Assembly (NCBI GenBank): GCA_003136185.1
Contig: PLDN01000129.1
Coordinates: 1-46,598, forward strand
Origin: Acidimicrobiaceae bacterium
GTDB lineage: Bacteria; Actinomycetota; Acidimicrobiia; Acidimicrobiales; Bog-793
DNA: 46,598 nucleotides
Direction of reading: 5' to 3'
Shown: positions 27,001 through 36,020 of the stretch, piece by piece
How the letters are laid out: every line of letters begins with the position of its first letter
Numbering within the stretch: position 1 is the first letter of the stretch
Position numbers and translations under genes: made by a program
Notes under the pieces: generated by a model
What the model was told of the DNA's origin: nothing
Seen by the model: only the letters and a program-made list of their open reading frames with translations
Databases searched by the model: none

Positions 27001-27904
27001 CGAGCTCGTAAATGTCGACCGTTTGGCCACTTCCGAGGTCGTGGGCGCTGTAGAGCCCGTCGAGGCCGTAAGCGCTCGCCAACTGCTGGTCGGTGGTCGC
27101 GCCCGTCGTCTCTGGGCCTTGTGCGTCGGCGCACGCCACTGGGCCACCGTTTGACGTGTGCGGTGCGCGAGCACCGGGCACGGCGTGGCCGGTGCCCTTC
27201 ACGTGCTCGAGGGTGTTCGTCTCGTGCACGAGGTTGTCGAGACCGAGGACAGCTTGAACGTTGTGAGCGATGGAACTCGGCAGCCTGACGCTCGAAGTCG
27301 TGGCTTGACCGATTCCGCCCTTTGCGAGGCTCACCCGCTCGAGACCTGTGTGGAAGGCCGCCTCAACACGGCTGGCGGTGCCCCGGAAGCCGACGAGGAG
27401 CCCGTTCGACGACACGCCCGTGACCTTCAGGCCTTCGTTCCGCAGTTCATTGCGGACTGCGGCGATGGTGGCCTTCGTCGGGCCGAAACGTGCGGCGTAC
27501 TGCCCCTTAGCGAGGTAGTGGTGGTACAGCAGGGAGTGCGAGTTGGTGACATCACTGATGAACTGGGTGATGGCAGCCTGGCTCCGAGGCTTCAGAGCGA
27601 GACCTCCAGAGATCTCTTCGGTTGCCCGGACGGCACCGATGGCGTGTGCGCCGAGCGGCAGCAGGCGGGGCGCGGCTTGGATCGCGACGAGGTGGTCGAC
27701 CTGGGCAGGCCGGACCGACGCGGACGCGAGCGCGTTGCCACCGGCTGCAGCGGCAAGACCCGCGACGAGAGTCGAGGCCACTGCCGAGCCGGCTAAGCGA
27801 CGAGCCCTCCGTCCCCGAGCTGTTCCTGTCGATCTCGCTCGCAGGAAACCCGCGCTGGAAATCGCCTTTCCATGTCCCATTCGGACGTCGTTGTCCATCG
27901 GCAC
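24011..27904 (-). CDS. secreted S53-family serine-carboxyl protease (sedolisin/kumamolisin) with prodomain, IPT/TIG repeats and Fn3 domain
   Basis: Signal-like N-term, prodomain, 'GEGSGEAALDVEDVSAIAP' (Glu/Asp), 'GGTSSSTPLWAAMTAEMN' (Ser), repeated 'PxVxxVSPxxGxxxGGTxVxIxGxGF' IPT motifs, Fn3-like C-term. Confidence 0.9.
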   Translation of the reverse strand: MPMDNDVRMGHGKAISSAGFLRARSTGTARGRRARRLAGSAVASTLVAGLAAAAGGNALASASVRPAQVDHLVAIQAAPRLLPLGAHAIGAVRATEEISGGLALKPRSQAAITQFISDVTNSHSLLYHHYLAKGQYAARFGPTKATIAAVRNELRNEGLKVTGVSSNGLLVGFRGTASRVEAAFHTGLERVSLAKGGIGQATTSSVRLPSSIAHNVQAVLGLDNLVHETNTLEHVKGTGHAVPGARAPHTSNGGPVACADAQGPETTGATTDQQLASAYGLDGLYSAHDLGSGQTVDIYELEPFFSSDIASFDSCYFPSGHAGTVTVTPVDGGPGTGEGSGEAALDVEDVSAIAPSANIDVFSGPNMDNAFGPLDTWNEIAIADNASEISSSWGVCEAGLQTGAPGDQEAENNIFEQTAAQGQSVFSAAGDDGSDSCASHDATAVSPDLSVLDPASQPYVVSVGGTTFLTSNDPPDETVWNNGNNGGGGGGGISETWAMPSWQAGSITDQSTSATQACSNDPTGTADNYHLAGQETTLPAGTLCREMPDVSALADPQSGITIFFAGVGGDGWTQIGGTSSSTPLWAAMTAEMNASSECGADTLGFVSPLLYAVGDGTHYSSAFNDITVGNNDNLGVGDGTTYPAGTGYDLASGLGTPRITNSDSEGLVNQLCGLVTSGATPAVTGIAPSAGPIGGGGTAVISGSNFGGSQGAVFFGDVAATVTGWTSTAVTVDVPAYTSPAGSFAGEGGSDVVTVTTPSSPGPEESSSPGSASVFHYTGGTLVSPKPIVDYVSTVDGPAAGGNIVHIVGSGFDEGSGVTGVTFGDVAGTSETTLSDDELTVTVPSDATATCANDTPGVCQVQVVVSNGNGASATSTIYPAYEGAITFGADGAFVPPAGCGCEVIQAPTEYDYAPVPTVTSVSPGYASETGGTPITITGTGFNLLDLYWVNVGVPPGGFTNYVEDFNVLSITPTQIVESALGDDNISAITVEPDPSTLSVVTGGGTATAPSFSFAGVPTVSGLSTHIGSQPDPAPLTITGHGFDDADQIVFIGQGDTDFVYSTTSNFTINSDTSITVTPPQFFDIPTDVLVCSVTGCSAPNPKHDAYDYVEPGRPIVDSSSPSSGPEHGGTLVTIKAQLDDNLVSVHFGSLSATIVSAPFFSPSGPIEVVAPPSTKAQKVNITITTITLSGNPTSATTSAATFTYKKSSPSAPQDLKVTAGKDSASASWKAPVTTGGDKITGYVVTATSKNEKTVSATTTKLSATLTGLVAHKDYVVTVVAKSALGKGLPATANVTPT

Positions 27905-28123
27905 GATGCTCTCCCCGGGGTAGTCGTGGCTCTCGGACGCGGCGGTGCAGAAGACACCGGCGGCCGCACAGCGGTCTACCAGGGCATCCGCGCGCCGTCA
28001 ATGGGGAAAGACCGGCTGCCCCCTGATCGCTCGGTCGCTGACGGTTCGGAAGCGGTCGTGGCTCCTCGCCATGACGATCGAGTCCGGCATGGGTGATACA
28101 GCCGTCTCGTACCATCGCAAGTC

Positions 28124-31100
28124 ATGGCCGGTCGGATGGAGCTCGTGCGTCCTGGCGCCGACGCAACCGAGGCGCTCGTCGCTTCGATCCGCCGCGCGCA
28201 GGCAGAAGATGCGCTGGCGCCCGTGTCGGTTGTGGTCAGGGCGCCGGTCGTCTCGTTCGATCTACGTCGCCGCCTAGCCGAACGAGGCGCCTTCGCCGGG
28301 ACTCGCTTCACGCCGTTCAGCCGGCTGATCGAGTTGCTCGGCCCGCCCGACGAGAGCCCTGGCGGGGAAGAGCGTCGCCCACTCACCCAGGCCGCCCTCG
28401 GTGCGGCAATCCGGGTGGCACTCCGCTCGACCCCCGGCGTGCTCGCCGGTGTCGTCGATCACCCGGCGACGGAGGAGAGCCTCGTGCGGACGTACCGCCT
28501 GCTGCGCCCCCTCGAGCCGGCCGATCGAAAACACATCGCGTCCATGAGCTCGCGAGCAGCCGATGTCGTGAGGATCATCGAGGCTGCGCGGGACGCGCTC
28601 GAGACCGGCTGGTACGACCTCGAAGACCTGGCCCGAACCGCGGCGGTGAGAATCGAGCAGGGAGAGGTCGATCTAAAGGACGTCGGCCCGGTCGTACTTC
28701 ATCTGCCCGATCCCCTCGGATCCGCACAGGTCTCCCTGCTCGAAGTCCTTTCTCGGCATACCGATGTGACCGTCCTTGCGGGGATTGTTGGAGACGAGGC
28801 GGCGGACCGTGCCTCACACGCTCTTGTCGAGTTGTTAGCCAGTCGTGGTTACGAGCTCGCGGCTGTGCCTGACGGGAACGCGAAGGCGCCGGAGCCGCTG
28901 AAACCGTGCATCAGCAGGGTTGTCGGGCTTCCTGACATCGAAGAAGAGATTCGCATGGCCGTGAGGTTGCTCGTGGTCCACGCCGAGCAAGGTAAACCGC
29001 TCGGTCGCACCGCCGTAGCTTTCCCGGGCTCGCGGGCACAAAGCGTCTACCTCGGCGTCATCGAAGAGATGCTCGCCGCTGCAGGCATTCCCTGGACGGG
29101 TCCCGCGATGGCCACCCTTGCAGACACCGGTCCAGGCAAGGTCGTGATCGGTCTGGTGCGGATGCTCGTCACCGACGAGGCGTCCTTCGAGCGCTCGAGC
29201 GTCATCGGCTGGCTCTCGTCGCCTTCCCTGACTCCGGTTTGCGGGCTCTTTGCTCGACTCGCCTCTCTCTCCCAAGGCGACGCGTCCCGCGACGCGCTCC
29301 CGGTTGGCGCCTTCGATCGCTGCTCACGTGCAGCCGGCGTCGTGAGTGGGAGCGACGAGTGGGCGGCAAGGCTCGGTGCCTTCGCGCGACGGAGAGCCGA
29401 GCGGTCAGCGAGCGGAGCCTCGGTGTCGGGCGCGACGGCCGACGACTTGAAGCGAGTCGTTTCCAGGCTCGCCAAGCTCGGCAGCGAGCTTCGCCGTGCC
29501 CAGAGTTGGGGAGAAGTTGCAGCGTGGGCGGTCAAGGCCGTCGAGATGGTGGTCGAGCCCGGTGACGACCAGGACCGGCTGAGCGACGCAGTCGGCGAGC
29601 TTGCACACCTCGGGCCTCTCGAAGAGCTTTACTCGTCGGCTGCAGTCGCAAACGGTGCTGGGCTCGGTGGACCCGGCGCGCTCAGTGGACCCGGGCGCGG
29701 TGGACCGAGCCGATGGGAGATGCAGCTCGTATCGGCTTTCGGCTCCGCCCTCAGCAGCCCAGCAGGCAGCCACGGTCGCTTCGGCGCGGGCCCTGTCGTC
29801 GGGTCGATCACCGCGCTTGCAGGGATCGAGACCGATCTCCTGATCGTCGTCGGTGTCGGCGAAGGCGTGCTGCCGGCTCGCACGCCCGACGATCCACTGG
29901 TGACCGAGATCGAGCGGGAGGCCGTCCGCGCCCTCACGGAACGCGAACGCGTGGAGGACCGCGATCGCCGCACCACCCTGACCCTGTTGGCGGGAGCGCA
30001 GACCTCGGTCGCCACTTACCCCCGCGTTGCGAGGGGAGCGAGCCGACCGGCTTATCCGTCGCGCTGGTTGGCAGGCGACCTGTTCACCGGAGTCCGGGAG
30101 GAGGTCGCGTCATTCTCCGCCGCGGTGGCATCGGTCGCCGCGGGCGCCCTTCCCGCGGCCGACACGAGCGATCTCGAACTAGCGCTCATCAGAAGGGGCC
30201 TCGATGCGGGAGGACGGGTTAGGGACCTCGTCGTTGCCGAGCTCGGCGACCTCGCCCGGCGTCTCTCGGCGGAGCAAGAGCGGGGCGGCCTCGGCATCAG
30301 CCGGTTCGGGGGTCGAGTCGGACCGCTCCAGCAAGGCACGGCCGTTTTCACCGAAGTCATGTCGGCGACGCGCATGGAGAGCCTCGCGAGCTGCCCGCTG
30401 CAATTCATGCTCGCGCGCCTTGCTCATGTCGAGATCCTCGAGGCGCCCGATCGCCGCCACATGATCGAAGCAAAGGACCGGGGATCGCTCATCCACTCCG
30501 TGCTGGAGGACTTCGTCGAAGCGACCGTCATCGGCAATGACAGTTTCGACGGATGGGACGACGACGAGAGTCTCGGGACCCTGCGTGAGATCGCGGAGCG
30601 TCATTTCGAGGAGTACGAGAGCCAGGGGCTCACGGGGAAGGCCGTCTACTGGCGGATGGCGAAGGCGAGGACGCTCTCGGACCTAGAGCGCTTTGTTGCA
30701 ATCGAGTCCCGCCGCCTGCGGACGAGCGGAGGGACTCCGGTAGCAACCGAGATGGCGTTCGGCTTCGGCGACGCCCCACCGGTCGTCATCGACGCCCGGG
30801 GCCGCGGCATGACCTTCCGGGGCAAGATCGACCGGATCGACGTGGAACCGGGTCCGGTCGTACGCGTCATCGACTACAAGTCCGGCAAGTCCAACTACTT
30901 CGCCGGGATCGAGAAGGACCCCCTCGACGGCGGGCGCCACCTGCAGCTGCCCATTTACGCGAAGGCGGCCCGGCCTGTCGTCCCAGACGAGGGGGCGTCG
31001 GTGATCGCCGAGTTCCGCTTCTGTTCGTCCGAGGGAGGATTCAAGACCGTCCCGGTCGAGCTCACGCCCGCGCTCGATGCTGAGCTCGACCGCGTCCTTG

Positions 31101-31303
31101 GCATCCTCGGCGACACGATCGAACGAGGGAACTTCCCGCCGAGGCCCGGCAACGGTGACGAACGGCAGCCGGCGAACTGCCGCCGTTGCGACTACGAGTC
31201 GATCTGCCGGCTCGATCGAGTGGCACTGTGGCAGCGGGCCACGGAAGACGAGACGATGAGCGAGTACGTCGAGCTCGTCGCTCGGCAGAAGGCGGCATCG
31301 TGA
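28124..31303 (+). CDS. AddB/RexB-like PD-(D/E)XK exonuclease subunit with Fe-S cysteine set
   Basis: 'KIDRIDVEPGPVVRVIDYKSGKSNYF' nuclease motif, 'SCPLQFML' plus 'CRRCDYESIC' (C-X2-C-X5-C); no N-terminal Walker A seen. Confidence 0.85.
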   Translation: MAGRMELVRPGADATEALVASIRRAQAEDALAPVSVVVRAPVVSFDLRRRLAERGAFAGTRFTPFSRLIELLGPPDESPGGEERRPLTQAALGAAIRVALRSTPGVLAGVVDHPATEESLVRTYRLLRPLEPADRKHIASMSSRAADVVRIIEAARDALETGWYDLEDLARTAAVRIEQGEVDLKDVGPVVLHLPDPLGSAQVSLLEVLSRHTDVTVLAGIVGDEAADRASHALVELLASRGYELAAVPDGNAKAPEPLKPCISRVVGLPDIEEEIRMAVRLLVVHAEQGKPLGRTAVAFPGSRAQSVYLGVIEEMLAAAGIPWTGPAMATLADTGPGKVVIGLVRMLVTDEASFERSSVIGWLSSPSLTPVCGLFARLASLSQGDASRDALPVGAFDRCSRAAGVVSGSDEWAARLGAFARRRAERSASGASVSGATADDLKRVVSRLAKLGSELRRAQSWGEVAAWAVKAVEMVVEPGDDQDRLSDAVGELAHLGPLEELYSSAAVANGAGLGGPGALSGPGRGGPSRWEMQLVSAFGSALSSPAGSHGRFGAGPVVGSITALAGIETDLLIVVGVGEGVLPARTPDDPLVTEIEREAVRALTERERVEDRDRRTTLTLLAGAQTSVATYPRVARGASRPAYPSRWLAGDLFTGVREEVASFSAAVASVAAGALPAADTSDLELALIRRGLDAGGRVRDLVVAELGDLARRLSAEQERGGLGISRFGGRVGPLQQGTAVFTEVMSATRMESLASCPLQFMLARLAHVEILEAPDRRHMIEAKDRGSLIHSVLEDFVEATVIGNDSFDGWDDDESLGTLREIAERHFEEYESQGLTGKAVYWRMAKARTLSDLERFVAIESRRLRTSGGTPVATEMAFGFGDAPPVVIDARGRGMTFRGKIDRIDVEPGPVVRVIDYKSGKSNYFAGIEKDPLDGGRHLQLPIYAKAARPVVPDEGASVIAEFRFCSSEGGFKTVPVELTPALDAELDRVLGILGDTIERGNFPPRPGNGDERQPANCRRCDYESICRLDRVALWQRATEDETMSEYVELVARQKAAS

Positions 31304-34300
31304 CGAGCCTTCCGGTGCTGGTCGACGCGGCGGCCCGGCTGTCGATAGCAGCTGATCTCGACGCCACGCTGTTCGTCGAGGCGGGCGCAGGCTCGGGCAA
31401 GACGACAGAGCTCGTCAATCGGATCGTCGGCCTGGTCGCCACTGGCCGGGCGAAGATCACCGGGATCGCGGCCATCACGTTCACCGAGGCGGCGGCGGCG
31501 GAGCTGCGGATACGGGTCCGCCACGGCCTCGAGGCGTCCGAGGGTTCTCCGGATACGCCCCCCGACCGTCGGCAGCGTTGTGCGGAGGCGCTCGGGCGCA
31601 TCGACGAGGCACCGATCTCGACGATCCACGGCTTTTGCCAGCGGATCCTGGCGGCGCACCCGATCGAGGCCGGGCTGCCGCCTCGTTTTGAGGTGCTCGA
31701 CGAGGTCTCCGAGAGCATCGAGTGGCAACGGCGGTGGTCGGCTGAGCTCGACCTCCTCGCGACCAACGAGGAGATGGCAGAGCTGCTGTCACTTGGATGG
31801 ATGCTCGACGTCCACGAACGCCGGGTCGAGGCGCTCGCCAAGGCCGTCGATCAGGAGTGGCACCGGTGCCGCGCCTCAATGCCCGACTTGCGGGCGACCC
31901 TGAACGAGATCGAGCGAGTGGCTGTGCAGGGAATAGACGAGCTGCAGCGCCTGATTGCGACAGCCACGGCCGCGCGTTCCATCTGCACCTCCGCCAAGGA
32001 CCGGCTCCTCGTCCGTCTCGATCAACTCGCCGACCACAGCGACCGAGTCGCCTTGGCGAGAACATGGTCGGAAGCCGTGCCGCTACTCGTGGCGGACGCT
32101 TCACTGTTCGGGAACCCGGGAAAGCTCGGTCAGAGGGATGCGTGGGGAGGTGAGGCCGTAAAGGTGCGTCAGCTTGTCGGAGCGGTGGCGTTCACATACG
32201 AGGCGCTAATCCAACGGCTGTTCGATCTCGTCGTGGGGGCCCTCGCTCACTACTTCGAGGCGCGGGCGCACGTGGCGGCGATGGAGCGGCGAAGACGCGG
32301 ACTCCTGACCTTCCACGACCTGCTCGTGCTCGCCCGCGACGTCCTTTTTGACAGCCCAGGGGTTCTCGTCGACGTCCAGGCTCGCTACAAGTACCTCCTC
32401 ATCGACGAGTTCCAGGACACCGACCCCCTGCAGCTCGAGATCGCCCGGCTGATTGGCTCGCAAGCCGCGGCAGGCGCCGGGCCGGGAGCAGGTGGGCGCA
32501 AGTGGGCGGCTGGGAAGTGCTTCTTCGTGGGCGATCCGAAGCAGTCGATCTACCGTTTCCGGGGCGCCGACCTTGCCGCCTACGAGGTGGCACGTGAAGA
32601 GATCGTCGGTCAGGCGGCCACGCTGCTCACGTCGAACTTCCGCTCCGCGCCGGCGATCATCGACTTCGTGAACAAGTGCTTCGAGGAGCTTCTCGGGCGC
32701 CGCTTCCAGTCCCTCAACGCCGCACGGTCCGTTATGGCGGCTTCTGACTCCGCCGCGCCGTCCGCGTCCGGGGCTCTCGATGCGCCAGCCACCTCTCCGG
32801 TATCCGTCATCGGCGGGGAGATCCCCGACCGCCCGCTGCGCCGGGAACAGCGCCGGCTCGAGTCCGAGGACTGTTGCAGGGCGATCGAGATCGCCGTGCG
32901 TAGCGAGCGTTGGACGGTCGAGGACACCTCGACAGGTGCCACGAGACCGGCCCAGCTCCGCGACGTTGCGATCCTCGTGCCTCGCCGGACGGGGCTTGCG
33001 GAGCTCGAGGCGGCCCTCGATCAGCACGACATTGGGTACCGGGTCGAGAGCGCCTCGCTGATCTTCAAGAGCCAGGAGGTACGTGACGTCCTGGCTCTCG
33101 CCCGGGCGATCGACGAGCCGGGTGATCAGGCGGCGCTTGTCGCAACCCTGCGATCGCCGGCGTACTCGATCGGGGACGACGAGATCGTGGCTTTCGCCGG
33201 GGCGAACGGTGCCTGGACGATCGAGCGGCCCCCCCATCCGGAGGCCGTGGCGGCATCACCCCGGGTGGCAGACGCCCTTTCCGACATAGCCCGTCTGCGA
33301 TCGACCCTCGCGACGCTGGGACCGATCGGGGCGCTCGCCAATGCCGTGCGGGAACGCCGTTTGCTCCAGGTCGCCTCTGACCGCCCTCATGCCCGTGAGG
33401 CTTGGAGGCGGATCCGCTATCTGGTCGACCGAGCGAGGGTTTTCGTGGACGCGAGCGGAGGCGGCTTGACTGAGTTCGCCGACTGGATCGACCGTCAGGT
33501 GCAAAGCGGGCTCCGTTCGTCGGAGTCCGTCGTGCCCGACGCCGACGAGGACGTAGTGCGGATTATGACTGTGCACGGTGCGAAGGGACTCGAGTTCCCG
33601 ATCACGATCCTGTGCGGCTTCGGTACTAGTGACGAGACTTCGGGCGAATACGACACGATCCTGCGGCATCCGTCGGGCGGCACCGAGGTTCATTTCACCA
33701 AGTGCCTCCGTACCTCGGGTTACGAGGGGCTGGACGACGCCGAGCGCATCCTCGAGGCAGAGGAGGCCACCCGCCTTCTCTACGTCGCCACGACGAGAGC
33801 CCGTGATCACCTCGTGATCTGCGGCCACCACGTGACGCATGGCAAGCAGACCCTTGGCGAGCGTCTCCTCGAGGTGGCCAGCAGTATCGCGGGATCGTGG
33901 CGCCTGCTCCCGTCGGCTGCCGATGACGAGTCGGACGCGGCCGTGGTTGCGAGCGGCGGGACCGCACGAAGCCTCAGTCCGGACCAGAGCGCGAGTCCCA
34001 CCGCCGGCTCTCGTAGCCTTGCGGGCATCGCTTCCATCACGACGTTGCCGGACTACGAGGCGTGGCGGGCCGACCGGATCCGGAACATCGAGCGTGCCAG
34101 CAGGCAGGCGAACGTGCGGGCGACCGAGGTCGGCACGCTGGCGCCCAGCGAGGCCGACGCCGACGCCGACGCGGACGCGGACGCCGCCGAGACGAGTCCC
34201 GAAGACGACAACGTTCTCCCCATCGGCAGGGCCAGGCTGCGCCGGGGCCACGGCGGGACCCAGGTCGGCCGGGCGGTCCACGCAACGCTCCAGTCGATCT

Positions 34301-34833
34301 CGTTGGCAGACGCCGTCGCCCTCGGTGCGATTGACGCTCCATCGGACCCCGGTGCGGCTGACCGCCTGCGGGCGATCGCCGAAGCGCAAGCCAGGGCCGA
34401 GCGCGTGGGCGACCGTGCGCACGACGTCGCCCGCCTCGCCCGGGCGGCGCTGACGAGCCCAGTCGTCCGCACGGCGTTCCGGAGCGGGACTGCCAGGCGC
34501 GAGACGTACGTGAGCACGTCGGTGGGGGGGATGGTCGTCGATGGTTACGTCGATCTTTGCTTCACGGAGGCTGACGGATCTCTCGTCGTGATCGACTACA
34601 AGACGGACTCGGTGCGCAACGCCGCAGAGGCGCGTGAGCGGGCCGAGCGCTACGAGCTCCAGGCCGCCACCTATGCGCTGGCGCTGAGCGAGGCGACCCG
34701 TCGCCCGGTCGCGAGATGCGTCCTCGTCTGGCTCTCGCCGCCCGCCCTGCCGATCGAGCACGAGCTATCAGGTCAGGCGCTCGCCGATCGCATCGCCGCT
34801 GTGCGCGAGATCGTCGGGGCGCTCTCGTCGTGA
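31300..34833 (+). CDS. AddA-like UvrD/Rep-family ATP-dependent helicase-nuclease
   Basis: Walker A 'EAGAGSGKTTELVNRIVGLV', 'LLIDEFQDTDPLQLEI', 'VGDPKQSIYRFRGAD', 'TVHGAKGLEFPI', 'LLYVATTRARDHLVI', nuclease 'VVIDYKTDSV'; GTG start overlaps upstream TGA. Confidence 0.92.
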   Translation: MTSLPVLVDAAARLSIAADLDATLFVEAGAGSGKTTELVNRIVGLVATGRAKITGIAAITFTEAAAAELRIRVRHGLEASEGSPDTPPDRRQRCAEALGRIDEAPISTIHGFCQRILAAHPIEAGLPPRFEVLDEVSESIEWQRRWSAELDLLATNEEMAELLSLGWMLDVHERRVEALAKAVDQEWHRCRASMPDLRATLNEIERVAVQGIDELQRLIATATAARSICTSAKDRLLVRLDQLADHSDRVALARTWSEAVPLLVADASLFGNPGKLGQRDAWGGEAVKVRQLVGAVAFTYEALIQRLFDLVVGALAHYFEARAHVAAMERRRRGLLTFHDLLVLARDVLFDSPGVLVDVQARYKYLLIDEFQDTDPLQLEIARLIGSQAAAGAGPGAGGRKWAAGKCFFVGDPKQSIYRFRGADLAAYEVAREEIVGQAATLLTSNFRSAPAIIDFVNKCFEELLGRRFQSLNAARSVMAASDSAAPSASGALDAPATSPVSVIGGEIPDRPLRREQRRLESEDCCRAIEIAVRSERWTVEDTSTGATRPAQLRDVAILVPRRTGLAELEAALDQHDIGYRVESASLIFKSQEVRDVLALARAIDEPGDQAALVATLRSPAYSIGDDEIVAFAGANGAWTIERPPHPEAVAASPRVADALSDIARLRSTLATLGPIGALANAVRERRLLQVASDRPHAREAWRRIRYLVDRARVFVDASGGGLTEFADWIDRQVQSGLRSSESVVPDADEDVVRIMTVHGAKGLEFPITILCGFGTSDETSGEYDTILRHPSGGTEVHFTKCLRTSGYEGLDDAERILEAEEATRLLYVATTRARDHLVICGHHVTHGKQTLGERLLEVASSIAGSWRLLPSAADDESDAAVVASGGTARSLSPDQSASPTAGSRSLAGIASITTLPDYEAWRADRIRNIERASRQANVRATEVGTLAPSEADADADADADAAETSPEDDNVLPIGRARLRRGHGGTQVGRAVHATLQSISLADAVALGAIDAPSDPGAADRLRAIAEAQARAERVGDRAHDVARLARAALTSPVVRTAFRSGTARRETYVSTSVGGMVVDGYVDLCFTEADGSLVVIDYKTDSVRNAAEARERAERYELQAATYALALSEATRRPVARCVLVWLSPPALPIEHELSGQALADRIAAVREIVGALSS

Positions 34834-35987
34834 TCAAGTACCTCGGCTCTAAACGCCGCCTCGTCCCCACCCTCGCCGCCATGGCCACCTCCGTCGGTGG
34901 TTCCAGTCACTCGAGTCGCCCGTCCGCCCTCGACCTGTTCTCGGGCACCGCCCGGGTAGCGATGGCGCTGAAGCATGCGGGCATGCGGGTCACCGCCGTC
35001 GACTCGGCCACCTACGCGCACGTGCTGGCGGAAACGTACGTCGCAACCGACGCGTGCCTGGTCGACATTGAGGAGCTGGCTGAAGTGCTCGCCTCGCTCG
35101 ATCGCCTACCGGGGCGGGCCGGCTACGTGACGGACGTCTTCTGCGAGCAGTCGCGCTACTTCCACCCTGACAACGGGCGCCGCATCGACGCCATCCGCGA
35201 CGCAATCGAAGAGGATTGGGCGGCCTCGCCCCTCTACTCGGTGCTCTTGACGAGCCTGCTCGAGGCGGCCGACAGGGTGGACTCGACGACCGGCCTGCAG
35301 ATGGCCTATCTGAAGCAGTGGGCGCCCCGTGCGCTCCGCCCGCTCGAGCTGCGCGTGCCGGCACTCGTCGCCGGCCCCGGCGAGGCGGTTCTCGGCGACG
35401 CCTCGGTCCTGGCGGGGACGTTGGGCGCCTACGATCTCGCCTATCTGGACCCGCCTTACAACCAGCACCGCTACTTCGGGAACTACCATGTCTGGGAGAC
35501 GCTCGTGCGCTGGGACGCCCCTGAGCACTACGGCGTCGCCTGCAAGCGGGTCGACTGCCGCGACGACGAGACTGCCAGCCGGTTCAATCGCCGCCGTGAC
35601 ATGCCGGTAGCTCTTGCCTCGGTCATCGCCGAGGTCGATTCGTCGCTCTTGCTCGTTTCCTACAACAACGAGTCATGGCTGAGCGCGGAGGATCTGGTGG
35701 GAATGTGCAGGGAGCGCCTGGAGCGGCGGTCGGTCGTATCGAGCGATCCGGCGGTGGCGATACTCGGCCTCGACCAGCCTCGCTACGTGGGCGCCCGCAT
35801 CGGGATCCACAACCCGGCTGGGGAGAAGGTCGGCACGGTCTCGCACGTGCGCAATACTGAGCTCATCGTGGCGGCAGGACCGACCGACCTCGTCCGGAGA
35901 GCCGTCGAGGCTGGGCTAGTGGCAGCAGCGGCGTCTGGCCTGAGTGCTTCCGAGGTCCCGGTGGCGGCCGCCATGCTGCTCGACTGA
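34830..35987 (+). CDS. D12-class adenine-specific DNA methyltransferase
   Basis: 'VIKYLGSKRRL', 'ALDLFSGTARVAMALKHAG', 'DLAYLDPPYNQHRYFGNYHVWETL' (DPPY); GTGA overlap with AddA-like gene. Confidence 0.88.
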   Translation: MIKYLGSKRRLVPTLAAMATSVGGSSHSSRPSALDLFSGTARVAMALKHAGMRVTAVDSATYAHVLAETYVATDACLVDIEELAEVLASLDRLPGRAGYVTDVFCEQSRYFHPDNGRRIDAIRDAIEEDWAASPLYSVLLTSLLEAADRVDSTTGLQMAYLKQWAPRALRPLELRVPALVAGPGEAVLGDASVLAGTLGAYDLAYLDPPYNQHRYFGNYHVWETLVRWDAPEHYGVACKRVDCRDDETASRFNRRRDMPVALASVIAEVDSSLLLVSYNNESWLSAEDLVGMCRERLERRSVVSSDPAVAILGLDQPRYVGARIGIHNPAGEKVGTVSHVRNTELIVAAGPTDLVRRAVEAGLVAAAASGLSASEVPVAAAMLLD

Positions 35988-36020
35988 GCGCGCCGCGACG
36001 CCGCGCCTTTGGAGGCTCAG
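35984..36020. terminator. possible bidirectional terminator between convergent genes
   Basis: CTGAGC (35984-35989) / GCTCAG (36015-36020) flanking GC-rich GCGCG...CGCGC; no U-tract. Confidence 0.3.

Noticed and set aside
33256-34761. 501-aa minus-strand ORF opposite the AddA-like gene
   Set aside because: Antisense shadow of a gene with clear helicase and nuclease motifs.
34830-35987. D12 methyltransferase as half of a classical restriction-modification system
   Set aside because: No recognisable restriction endonuclease next to it; the neighbours are AddAB-type subunits, so reported as an AddAB-methyltransferase operon instead.
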